Of a stretch of 64,000 nucleotides of DNA, positions 44,401 through 54,200 are shown piece after piece. The notes under the pieces were generated by a model, which was given only the letters and a program-made list of their open reading frames with translations, did no database searches and was not told where the DNA came from. The stretch comes from MWEH01 sp035409945 (GTDB taxonomy: Bacteria; Bacillota; Clostridia; Christensenellales; DTU072), in contig DAONQC010000007.1 in assembly GCA_035409945.1 (NCBI GenBank), positions 1-64,000 of the forward strand, read 5' to 3'. Numbering within the stretch: position 1 is the first letter of the stretch; the number at the start of each line of letters is the position of its first letter. The position numbers and the translations under genes are program-made.

Positions 44401-47400
44401 CTGAATTAGGCTTAACCTTACAGGCATACAACCCAGACAATACCCCTAAATATCCTAATGGATACGTAATTTCAGAAAACTTTGGCTTTAAGGTTAAATA
44501 TGTTGATGGGAGAGAGGTTTACTATGCAAACTCTGTAACTGCAGATGCTCCCGTTCCGAGATGGTGGTCGGTTGTTAAGTCGCCTGTTCCTGGTCTAGAT
44601 CCCGAAGAGACTTGGATGTTAGGACTTAAAGAATTTGATAAGATTGATAGGCTGTCTGAAATCAGCATATATGGTGGTGGAGCAATATGGCTATCAACAC
44701 TTCTCCCAGATGGTTCTAGAGTGTACGCAAGATTTGCTTCAGTAGGTATAAGCATAGGCTCTGACTATAGCTCTGAAGAAGGAGTTGGAAGATATTATAT
44801 TGAAAATGGAGTAATTACAATTAATAATATATACGACCATTATACTCTTGGAACAAACATCATCCCATCAAGACTGCCATCAAGAATATTACTTGCTGGA
44901 AGTTTAGTTATAAGTGGTGTTGAATGGACCATGGAAGTAACGCCTGCAGAACTTGATGCAATTAACTACTTAGGAACAGCAGAAGACATAGTGATTGCGA
45001 GAGCACGAGTTATGAGGGAAACGGTTTATTTGAAGCTAAGAGTGTTGCCTTGTGAAGTTCTAGGTGTGTCATATATTTATGAGGATGAAAATAATAGTAG
45101 ATCTTTAATAAGTCAGTTAAAAAATGACGATGGGGATATAATTATCAACTTTGACGCATATAAAAATAGTGCATATGCTGGAAGTATTGGACTATCGAGG
45201 GTGCTGAACTTACATTATGGTGGAAGTAGAGTTTTCGTATATCAAAACATTGAATACTTCCCAGTCAATCCAGATACTGGACATGTGGCAACTGTTAGAC
45301 AAACATCTGCGCCATATGATTTAAATGGGCATACCTTATCAATCAACGGGTTAGATTTAGACAAACGAAACATACGGTTCAAAGTTACATTAATTGATGG
45401 TCAGGTTGTGAATTTAATTCTTCACTTCAATGATAAGACTGTTAAAAAATATAGTTTTGCAAATATTGGTGATAGCGACAATGATAAAAATATTACATTA
45501 AATCCATACTCGGAGTATGTTGATATACCTAGTAATGTGACAATAGAGTTCTTAGAAGGACCACCGCTTGTCAATTATCCCGCAGTTTGGACAAGACCCC
45601 CAGATTATGAAGTGAGATATGATACCAATAAGACCATACTAATTCATAAGCCTGATAATCAAAAGTATTTTCTCCTTACCTCAGAAATTGTATCAAATGC
45701 AGAGGAGTTCGCGGGCTATCCTCATCAAAATTTGGTGTTGAAAGTAAATATACTCGACTATATATTAGAACGTTGGAGTTTAGAAGCAGGAGTTGATGAT
45801 TTTTATGTTACATCTGGAGATACTCACTACGAAAATCCAAACGCAAAATATCACATGAGAGATCCATATGCAGGCAAAGCTACCGATCTTCCTTCATCTG
45901 TAGAAGATATAAGATACTATCCAGGTAATGATGAACATCGCTTGCCGGTTGTTTGGGACTTTACTGATGCTGATATTATAGCTGCAGGGACGCCTTCTGG
46001 GCATATCTTAGTAAAGGGATGGATATATGATAGAGATAGAGGGCAACCTATAACTATAAAGCTATACATTGATACTTGGGACTTTGACACTATTAGAAGG
46101 TTACAGGGTGGAACTTATCAAAGCATGATGCACGATATCAGATTCTATTTCTCACAAATATCAAATAAATCGTCATACCAGACATACGAAGTTGCGTTTA
46201 AGGTGAAAAATGTACGTGATGGCTCTGACCCAGTTTCTAAAAGTGTCATCTTCATACCTGAAGACATAGACCCAACAACGGTTAAAATTGCTGGCACAGA
46301 CAACTATTATCCAGCTGATCATCCATACAGAATCAAGTGGGACGAAGGAGCGCTTATAAGGGCAAGAAATGCTATGAGTACAGGCGGAGACGCAGTAGGC
46401 AACTTCTCCTTAGCAAATGGCAATGCAGCTATAGTAAGAACTACTCCAGCATATAATGCTTATTATCAATTTGAAACACTTACTATAACGCAAGTTGATT
46501 TAGGATATGGATACGGCAGCACAAACGAAGCAATATATGTGGTAGATCCTTTGAACCCATATTTCGGAACCAATTATGTGTTACCAATTAAAGCAAAAGG
46601 CAACTATAACCTTGAATCTAATATTGATTTGAATTCTAAAGGGATGGTAGTATCAGCAGTTTGGTGGCAACCAGGAACGCCTGCTATATCTATACCAGAC
46701 AAATATGTTGGTGGCGGTGTGTATAAGGGCTGGGCTGTGACCATACGTGTAGAAAACCCAAATACTGGCTTTATCTATCAAGGCGCATTCAGAATAATGA
46801 TGGTCTTTTTAGACATGTCGCCGATAACATATATTAACAATCAAAGCATGAATGTATTGAATAGAGGTGCTATTAAGACCAATTACAACACTACTACATA
46901 TGTAAATGCAATTAATCCATATGAAAATTCATATACAACCTCACTTATGAAAGAAAGGACACTCGTTAGAGATGGCGTAAATGTTACAGGAAATGTCTTG
47001 AATATAGCGATAAAGGATTATAACTTAGAAGGCAAGACTTTAGATTATACAGTTACTGAGTGGGATCCCAATATACTAATAAATAACAACATGCACATCC
47101 AATATAGTAGGAAAGTAACTATAAGAGGAAGGTCGTACACTACAAGTATTGTAAGAAGACAATATAACGCAAAATTCGAAATAACTGGTTTGGACTTAGG
47201 ATATGGAATGGGTATAGATAGTGCAAAATACGATATGTTATCTTCAGACCCAATGGCGATTGCAGGAAAGGAAAAAACCATGTATATGGTAAACCCATTA
47301 GACATAAGTTTTGCAAGCAGTGGTATTCCTATGGCGGGCGACGAATATAAATATACATTTATGCTACCCGAAACAAAGGTTCAAGGTAATTATAACGGTA

Positions 47401-47951
47401 GTCCATTTGTTGCAGGTGCTTTTAAATACAGGGTGGAATGGTGGAATGAACAACTACAAGGTAATCTCTACTTTGCAAGTGATATAGCAGTTGGTGGGTA
47501 CTTAGATCATTTCAAGGTTGTACTCAGGGTGTTTGAAGAAAATGAAGAACATGTTGATGTCGAAGTATATTCTCAAGTGTATAACATAATACTATTCTTC
47601 CTTGACGCAAGAACTGGTTCGGAAATGAAGATTATAAGTGCAGGCAGTAACATAACCATGGGTTCGCCAAAGAAAGTATATGGCGCAAATGACTATGCAG
47701 GAGGGGAAAATCCATACGGCGCATACTATACTGATTCGCTAAGGACTGAACTTACAAATCTTGCAAGTGTTGTACATGCGGATAAGAGTTATTTATACGA
47801 AGTAACGAAGTGGAACGAAGCAGTTGTCGAAGGCGGAATGAGTAGACAGACAGCTAAAGAAATTAGAATATACCCATCTAATTCAAATCCATCCAACCCA
47901 AAGACTATATATTCAGCAACACCATTCATAACAAGAGAGTATGCAGTATAA
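38415..47951 (+). CDS. Giant repeat lipoprotein 1 (3178 aa)
   Basis: An exported lipoprotein: membrane segment 10-27, lipobox IMVSC with C31. Residues about 50-1000 form a beta-rich region shared with giant 2 (for example LSRALGAFMGDTSGLNTP near 675). From about 1000 on, many divergent domains of 90-150 residues follow, marked by N/D-P-Y or N/D-P-L/F, then LP or IP, then a strand ending in F: VDPFDKSTWVLPTEIAVFFT, LNPYSEYVDIPSNVTIEFLE, VDTYKRFDIPKLLRVTFKDG. They look like Ig-fold surface modules. No enzymatic motif is seen. The protein ends inside such a repeat (ATPFITREYAV), with no C-terminal anchor or cap. The ribosome site TAAGG is weak. It is followed 339 bp later by its paralogue; function unknown, probably cell-surface. 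Confidence 0.85.
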   Translation: MLGKTKLKQKVLVAVIIIVLVALVAGIMVSCSPPSDVQASPFFINDSIENEVNKDKTQKDEAVDRATGSLDNLLQYLDSEIVSTTGYYVGAKMHVNTEDGSAFILNLQANMYTWPYEQYAEGTPEREEALAKHNELIKYNDLVLEWYDGTTNTMLIGFYFDGINPDPADPGNILYLNLQGSKRYFLNFGDTVLYQQLIRLITQFSLENVIASTSSDDSSDTAISSVNALLKQAVTTNYKLTLNGDVTSVYFNDIPLTIIAPNVTNFIQGIFGPFDDKLDPLTFKYLGFLFSVLGTAEIRTLNSYMQFLMKPNEALGKEILTGMDVEFRGSSLVRKKNREGDYNSENVPFTVKIAVDYDIRVSQNIVLDRENYKLFENGNFEFIGDMYIPQLDLKLDTLIRTDMNRFDNKTNKVYMSARDLATDDLIIGLFYKDELTYIDIEGLQHLYGGIKFEDIGLPKAYKGGFNLASTLEWFSEFIDAMIVLLVDNILTPKENDASSKYNEVMTAIMDNIESTMKDEDDPTSHATIKVKIDMPLIKRVLSVTSKTNTNFTTDQIIQLLNRQFNIDLEAIASILGMSVEELLDRTYFEITYDVDTHAIKIEVYSAAEKPRGAPADLYLRLDLIPIKFGEKVRIAFPNFDNFKELQDVMTYSGYIEGQFLFAQTEEVDLSRALGAFMGDTSGLNTPFILPKAADIYFTMLYDQYIREQVLENGRWTRKGRSAFDIRAYMMEGSDKTEVLRIYANDVSFNTAHPLEELGYVWLDYKVFDHLPKFKIREDLFVTSLYEYMGYDFENESGDIVLGLTDIVKALMEDSWATFEPDVIRVTTSNDTIKQFFGVDEMIGSLAIQIGFKQRVKNIDQLEKDFAMYSVGEFTNITGASPYSTKLHETIPVYFDFGTRIETRNLKFLYNQDSIEIIAGNAYYRPRIDKQFMGVTRDYLVYISSSTGRQKIAQLVEDYYVWEPLGVIPTSVRAYYGEMNMVNTYAADYNLHAVFNKNNEYYTVVSENGYEILYDSDNKVYIVGLGSEYKLDKAYEELGPDVTVYPKEFTFGPKSLRHLYDLGLRLPGYYVVQNDAGMNILYNYKTMHYIVSSEDYARMETIMIDDAPVERRVVEGLLGNSAVIRLYDAKYAGKNMTYDIVTGWYMASAVGSNGTVYEVHYNPTASEYIIPPALESQLPAIAAALGTARIVVNSSLDLAEYPYTRIDRTGGLIDAVDWDGSIYDGIEYNQMTWEDLTLEGGKFVVKVVIGEGMMATYVEPVVVKVLNRTVLTDLPYININTPNGQVKAPIAMTVDVDPIAYLLYKAYYINGLRNNEAGFVRWFFDKYDVRIQFTKVYPLNPEEETPDEVGAFVWAFDFINENTIYTEKQINNYGDVTDHNYTYVYTNFHGQIIALRLRVLPREFKYFTLPGEAKNNTHTVDVLYPSTYYIPTNLTYYFEGLGGQMYTLNFGNLLGSTIFADKPTRMPNIGSVLKGPNAKPLVAWAHEKVDNVKLVNERDENNNPKPFTTAVDNKTTAFLNFSGHFDENKEWFYEDWFKVPYLIMNVDVPDKVVETFNKELKTENHTLAEYALRNIKIKDYINAGEEYDIDDELLGIFNVDPFDKSTWVLPTEIAVFFTINKDAGIYQRYDYNNEYDSEGTLTKYGVEWKNIEGDTAVHFTVDSDGKYTIADVSENPGAYYLETTIGDATTDNHIVLRLLVRNLSVVASDVEFYNADGSTLKNAASEELTIISEARILGVNDGNLGDSLQEKVFTYKVDTYKRFDIPKLLRVTFKDGSVREYFVDDSEREYFAKWSENTPWKENTLHTEVYVTLGASPAFSQKIYLTYDVDRNDLVSLNIVNCDAGVCTINIDEETRTITVDGIKVYSSAADSNDVSNNGFVVDADGEFVLVNNKKVNVYDYFMYLFSEIEGSFLVGGSNPETIAIHDAATSAELPLYGTIDLQKMITILGQGVDIYVGQGKGADDFTVTVKVIDATPANQLVIDEDRDSYIIKIDGSELGLTLQAYNPDNTPKYPNGYVISENFGFKVKYVDGREVYYANSVTADAPVPRWWSVVKSPVPGLDPEETWMLGLKEFDKIDRLSEISIYGGGAIWLSTLLPDGSRVYARFASVGISIGSDYSSEEGVGRYYIENGVITINNIYDHYTLGTNIIPSRLPSRILLAGSLVISGVEWTMEVTPAELDAINYLGTAEDIVIARARVMRETVYLKLRVLPCEVLGVSYIYEDENNSRSLISQLKNDDGDIIINFDAYKNSAYAGSIGLSRVLNLHYGGSRVFVYQNIEYFPVNPDTGHVATVRQTSAPYDLNGHTLSINGLDLDKRNIRFKVTLIDGQVVNLILHFNDKTVKKYSFANIGDSDNDKNITLNPYSEYVDIPSNVTIEFLEGPPLVNYPAVWTRPPDYEVRYDTNKTILIHKPDNQKYFLLTSEIVSNAEEFAGYPHQNLVLKVNILDYILERWSLEAGVDDFYVTSGDTHYENPNAKYHMRDPYAGKATDLPSSVEDIRYYPGNDEHRLPVVWDFTDADIIAAGTPSGHILVKGWIYDRDRGQPITIKLYIDTWDFDTIRRLQGGTYQSMMHDIRFYFSQISNKSSYQTYEVAFKVKNVRDGSDPVSKSVIFIPEDIDPTTVKIAGTDNYYPADHPYRIKWDEGALIRARNAMSTGGDAVGNFSLANGNAAIVRTTPAYNAYYQFETLTITQVDLGYGYGSTNEAIYVVDPLNPYFGTNYVLPIKAKGNYNLESNIDLNSKGMVVSAVWWQPGTPAISIPDKYVGGGVYKGWAVTIRVENPNTGFIYQGAFRIMMVFLDMSPITYINNQSMNVLNRGAIKTNYNTTTYVNAINPYENSYTTSLMKERTLVRDGVNVTGNVLNIAIKDYNLEGKTLDYTVTEWDPNILINNNMHIQYSRKVTIRGRSYTTSIVRRQYNAKFEITGLDLGYGMGIDSAKYDMLSSDPMAIAGKEKTMYMVNPLDISFASSGIPMAGDEYKYTFMLPETKVQGNYNGSPFVAGAFKYRVEWWNEQLQGNLYFASDIAVGGYLDHFKVVLRVFEENEEHVDVEVYSQVYNIILFFLDARTGSEMKIISAGSNITMGSPKKVYGANDYAGGENPYGAYYTDSLRTELTNLASVVHADKSYLYEVTKWNEAVVEGGMSRQTAKEIRIYPSNSNPSNPKTIYSATPFITREYAV

Positions 47952-48200
47952 AAACTGAAAGAAAAACATATAGAAAACAAAGAAGGAACGAACAAAGGCC
48001 TAGCTACTGAAAGAAAAAAATAAAGAAAGTAGTAAAACTAGCAATCGATAAACTCGAGGTACTGATAACGTAAAAAGCAACACTAATGTCAATGCCTTCA
48101 TTACAAGGGAGTATTTAGCGTAAAACAGTGTATTGAAATGATGTGTCAATAATAAGGATAAAGAAGGAACTGATAACGGAAAAGTAAACACTAGTAATTG
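47952..48200. repeat. Decayed copy of the giant 1 gene end plus a 108-bp repeat
   Basis: The gene end TTCATAACAAGAGAGTATGC (47925) recurs 172 bp later as TTCATTACAAGGGAGTATTT (48097); in frame it gives FITREYLA-stop against FITREYAV-stop. A second duplication is visible in ACTGATAACGTAAAAAGCAA (48061) and ACTGATAACGGAAAAGTAAA (48169), period 108 bp, and in two CTGAAAGAAAAA blocks near 47955 and 48008. Confidence 0.83.
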
Positions 48201-48290
48201 GAAAATGTTCGGTATTATAGTAGGAAAACTTTAGTGTAAGATGTAAAAGCGATAATTAACAAGCTTAGTTGATAATGGAAAGAAGGTAAC

Positions 48291-51200
48291 ATGAAACTTA
48301 AAAAACTAACTACAATTTTATTAGTTATTTTTATGATAGCAGCGCTTGCGCTTGTTATTAGTTCTTGTGCTCCCGAGCAAACAGGGGAAGATAAAAAAAC
48401 GCAAGACAGTAATACTGTCATTCCCGGATTATCACTTGATAAAACTGAAGTGTTTAATAAAATTAGTACTGGTGCCACTGCATTAAACCAGCACTTAACT
48501 TCGGATAGAAAGACAGAGCAAATAACATATGTAAATTCGCAGTTTAACGTAGAGGTTAAAGACATTAATTTAGATATATCATATCAAGCTAACTACAATA
48601 ACGAGAGAAGGCAAGATTCAGAGATATATCTTAAGATTTTCGATCATTTCAATCACCAAGATAAGATATCTGTCTACTACGCTAATTCCACTCTTTACTA
48701 CAGAATCGGCAAGCAATTCAATAGGATTGAAGGTTTTGGCGGAACTAGCATGTTTAACGTTTTCTTTGATGTAATGAAGAACTTTGATTTAGGAGAGTTG
48801 ATTACTTCAGAGGCTGTTTTAGAGACTTTAAATATGGTGAGGTTTTATACCTTAACTGAAAATATTAGCAAAGCAAATGTAGCAAATAACATAGAAAGCT
48901 TCAACATCATAAATGTCCCCTTGGATACATCAAAAGATGTAGTGAATGATGGTATCCAGAATTCATTAGTGCCATTTGGTGCTAAATTTGATCCATTGAC
49001 AGATTTGCTTTTAGGCGTGAAACTATCTTCTCTTAGCGCATTTAAAGTAGAAAGATTTACTTTACGAAGATTTAATGCAACTGTCGAAACACTCCCAGAT
49101 CATTCCACTTATGTCCATGCTATGGAAATTGTTTTTGATGATGATGAAGAAGGTATGGAACCGTGGGGTACGGTTAACAATGATTATAGAGTAGAAATTA
49201 AATACGCTATTGATACTGAGAGGCAGCAAATTCTCACCCAAGAAGATAGAAATAACCTAAATTCATATGTAGAAAGTAAGCAAGGTCAATTCCATTTCAA
49301 AGGTTATTTAGAGATTCCTGATTTGGACGAAAGGTTCCCAACGGACTTACAGTTAATCCTTGACATGGCAAACAATACAAATAATAAAATACTTCTGGAT
49401 ATAAGAGACAAAAGTGATAATCTTGGGGAATCCCATTCCATTAATGAGCAAATGATAGCCTCTTATTATAAAGATGGAAACTTATACATAGATAGTAGTG
49501 GATTTTTAAACAGATATGTAAAAAGAGCGGTAGATTACGAAGCGGTCAGTGCAGACAAAATAAAAATTACCACACTAGATGTTTCTAGTATGCTTCAAAA
49601 TGCCATAGGACAGGCAACGGCATTACTAACAAAAGGCTTTTCAATAAGTAGCTTGTTAGGATCTACAGGCGCAGAACCAGACGCGGGGGGCATACTGTTA
49701 AGCAAAGTTCGTAGTGAGGGAGACCGTGTAATACTTAGAGTAGATGATGAATTAGTAACAGGACTTTCTTCAAATAGCAGTGCAACCTTAGTGTCGCAAC
49801 TTTCAGAACTTTTGGGTATAACTAGAGGGCAAGCTGAATTATTGTATGCGCTAGGAATTTTTGATGATCTTTATCTTGAATTTTCGTATAACACGAACAA
49901 ACATGCTCTATCACCAACCCCAGGAGAGTTTATGTTGCAGGCTATAAGTAAAGATAGAGTGTTATGTACTTTAGCTTTAGTTTCTGAAGATATTCCTGTA
50001 GAAGGTTTAGATATTTTGTTCCCAGATGAAGTTAATCCTTCATATTTTCAAGAATATGAACAGCTTGTTACCCCAGATATAGTAAACGTTGAAATCGATG
50101 CTTTGATATCTACAGAAAATGCTTCTACTTCTCAAAACGCTGATTTATCTAAACTTATGGGTATATTTATGGGTGATGTGTCTGGCAAAAACACACCGCT
50201 CCGCATCTCTCCAGGAACGGACAATGGTGTGAAAATACAGGGACATATTGCTACATATAACGACGATACATATGTAACACTCACAGTCTCAAAAGGAACG
50301 GAAATTCTAGTTAGGGTTAATACTGATATGGACGCTCCAGAAGATGTACTTGTAGATAACCGCATGATAGGTGCGAAGTATCGCATGAGAGTGTCTGTAA
50401 TAAAAGAAGGACTCAACAAACTTTCGGCAGAAGGCAGTGTTTTTGACTTTAATAATCTAGTAACTAATGTACCTTTGATATTAGAAGAGTCGGTAGTTCG
50501 TCTAGATGGCGAAAGTATTTGTATCGAAATGTTCCCGCATATACAAAAAGGAAAGACAGTTGACCCATTAAAGAAAATTACTGGTGTACCAGGACTTATG
50601 AGTACCGCAAGGGTGAAAGTCACATTTGCGTTACCTGACATAGAAGAGCCAACAGATGGTTATTATAGCCCAGTTATCAATATCAATAATGAAGAGATAT
50701 GGAGTGGGATGTATGAAGCTAAATTCCAGGAAAAAGCTGAGGTAGTCTTTGGCAATAATGTAAAAGAATACTTTCTAACGTTTACTGGGGAGTCTGTTAA
50801 GATGGTAACGGGCAAAACAAACTACAACCCAACAACATCACTGTTTGGGCTGCAAGTAGCGTATTCAATGTACTTTACTGACAGAGTAAATGGCACAAAT
50901 AAAGTCTTGAATCTTAAAGATGCATTTATGATCATCGATCCAGGCGCTGTGCAACCAATGGCTGATACTATTGAAGTTATTTATGACAATGGTAGAATAG
51001 GTTCTCTTCCATACAGAATAGAAGGCTTCCCATACAATAACACAAATATCAAACAGGTATATAGCGGACTACCAGCTCAGACATATTCCATAATAATTGG
51101 AGAAGGAAGTATCGGAGAAACTAGGTTTGATGCGCTAGTTGAGGTACTAAACTGTGTGCCTGTGGTTCCTGAAGGTGACTATTATAACAACACTATTCCT

Positions 51201-54200
51201 ATAGTTGCAAAGGTAACAATAGACCCATACGATTATGCAATAAAGAAAGCTGAAGCCGAAGCAAGAGGAGAGATATATAATCCCATTGTATATAGACAAG
51301 AAGGCGAAAATGACCTTGCGGCAGACACTTTAGAGTTAACATTCTATTCTAATAATAGAGAAGCCCCTGACGTATATAGAAAAGAATACCTAGAGAATTT
51401 TGATTGGGGATTTGATCCAAGTTTAATAAGCTTTAGGGGTGGGTTATTTGTAATCACTGCTAATTATGGCGGGCTAGAGATAGGATTAGAAGTAACAGTG
51501 CTTACCAAAATTGTATCTCACATACAAATTAACGATGAAGAGAGTGGGCATTACACAATTGATGCTTTAGACGAGGTCACATATACCCTGCCGCTTACCA
51601 CAGTTTTACCAAGTGAAGCTACAGCAGAAAGACCTGCTAATGAAGTAAGAGTGTACTTTGAGGGCGGTCATTTTAGAGTTATAGGGAATTTACCGAGTGA
51701 CTTCACAGTTAGTGAAAATGAAATGACTAAGTTTGATGGTACCTTCCCAGGGATATTGAATTGGAATCACAAGGTAGCAAACAATGTTGCTATCGACAAA
51801 GCTATAAACCCATTAAATGATGGTAGGGACAACAAAGCTCGCGCGACATTTGGTGATGATTGTGTAGGATATCAAAATGTAGAAATTACCGTTGTGTGTC
51901 CTAAGAGAATAGTTGGGACACAAGCAGACAGCTTGCTTGCCATCACTAAAATTACATACGGTGGAGACGGTGAAATAATTCACGATGTAACCGAACGTCA
52001 GGCTGTGAAGGTTTCTAATGCTTCTTTCTTCCAAGATAAGCCTATAGGGTCATATTTTGAACTTGACCCATATAGCGAAGTGGGTAATAGGCGTCTCCCA
52101 TCAAAGATTTGGATTGAGGTTATGTATAGAAACAGAATTCAAACACTTGGTTATGATGTTACTTGGCTTACCTCGCTAGATGACACACCTGATAATATCA
52201 TTGATGCAGAAGGAAATATTCTAAATGTTTATGCGCAAGAGGAATTCTTTGTAGTGTATGGAAAAATAGGTGGCGATGAAAACTTCCAGATTGTAACAAT
52301 GATAATTCATAACAAGAGTGGCGAGTATGAAAGCGTAGAGATGTTAGATGAAAATTCCCTCCCATTCAAAATTGTGGAAACGGAAGTTGATGCAGAAGGT
52401 ACGGTAGTGAATACTACCGTTATAGAGGTAGTAGAAGAGGTTGAAGAAGACGGCACGGTGAGTTATAACCTTAAACGTCTTAATCCATATCAACCACTAG
52501 ATTTACCTACCTATTTCAAATTAAAGTTCAGCGAAGCTAGTGGCATTGCAGAGACTCAGTATATGGCGCACTGGAAATATAAAGATGCTGATGGCCAAGA
52601 ACACGATGCCAAAACATATATTTATCCTTACACAGGTGGAAACTTTACCATATACACCAAGCTGTCAGCAGATACTTCTAGTGGCATGTTGGATCAGATT
52701 ATCACATTAAATTTACACTTTGACAAGAAAGAAGTAGTGCCTAATATCATATACGGGATATCTGGGGATATGACACCTGATACTGAAATCCAACAAGAAG
52801 ACTATGGTGCAACACTCTTGCCATATGTTAGTGTCGACACTTACTCTAAGTCAAGTAGCGATTTAATGAAATTATTCTTAAAAGAAGACGGTGAAATAAA
52901 TGAAGATTTAACAGTAGGGGTAGCGTTTCAGCCTTCTCAAGCGGGTGAAGATGGCACATATATGAGAAAGGGTATTAGTGTTGAATGGGAAAATCTAGAT
53001 GAACTCATAAGTGTACTAAAAAGTCCTCTAGGAAGTAAGGATGCATATAATACGGCGAGTTACACGGGGAATTTCATCCAACTAAAAGGAAAGATAGCCT
53101 CACGTACTGCGTTAGAGCAACAAGTTTCTATGGCATTTAGAGTGAGAGATAAAATTGTGAGAGATATAGACTACCCTAACTTAGCTAGAGAGTTTTATTT
53201 GTCAGATGCGTATGGCATTATACCAGTAGAAATTGCAAGCGAGGTTAAGGCTCTTGTGACTGACCCCGACACTGGTGTTATTACATATGAGGGAAATAAC
53301 AAAATTGATATAGTACTCAATAAGCCATACGCTTTGAAAGGAGTATATAAAAACGATAGAGATGAAGTAAAGATGGGCATTGTTACGCCTTCACAATATA
53401 TTAGATACCTATTTAGTGAAGTGGCTATTGGGTTTGAAGGGGATATTCATGGAATTTATGCGATGCAATTTGAGCTTAGAGAGGACTTCGACGATATTCT
53501 GTTTTTCAAAAAAGATGCAAGTGAGTTTTATGATGATCCAAATGTAGCCATATCGGATGATTTAGCAACAGTATATTTCACCGTTACTAAACTTGGCATA
53601 GGAAGCTGTGAGCAAAGCTTTACTGTAAGTGTAACCGCCATTAGAGATGCAATACTCACCTCCACTTATACGGACAATGTGGAAACATTTGATAGAAATG
53701 GAGTTCCGCTCTACGGTGGAATTGATGGATATGTAATACCCGCAACCTTTACCATAGAGTATGAAAAGAGTGGAATTGTTGAGTATCAGGACCTTGAATG
53801 GTATGCCTTAGAAGCATCGTTTTCATATAACAACGAGAGGGTTATAGAAATAGGTGATAGGGTATCTAATGTGCCATATGAATTCTTCCGGTTTATAGAC
53901 GGTAGTTATGTTTCACTAACGACAACTTTACAAGATGGAACTGAAGTTACTAGAAGAATTAATTTCCGCAAGAAAAACATCAATAGAGTACATTACAAGA
54001 CCGAAGGAATGGGCATATACAACATTAATGATGGTTGGTTACATGTTAAGAATGTTTATGAATTTTATCCAGTGCAAGGGTTAGAAACTAGATTAAGTAC
54101 AGTCATTGTGCCTAGTGTTACTACAGTATTCCAAGCAGAATATAAACAGGAGTTTACTTTAGATGATATAGGCTGGATACCTGCAGAGGGATTTAGCAAA

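Noticed and set aside
50132..50641. 169-codon minus-strand ORF inside giant 2
   Set aside because: Shadow of the giant reading frame, without a ribosome site or recognisable domain.
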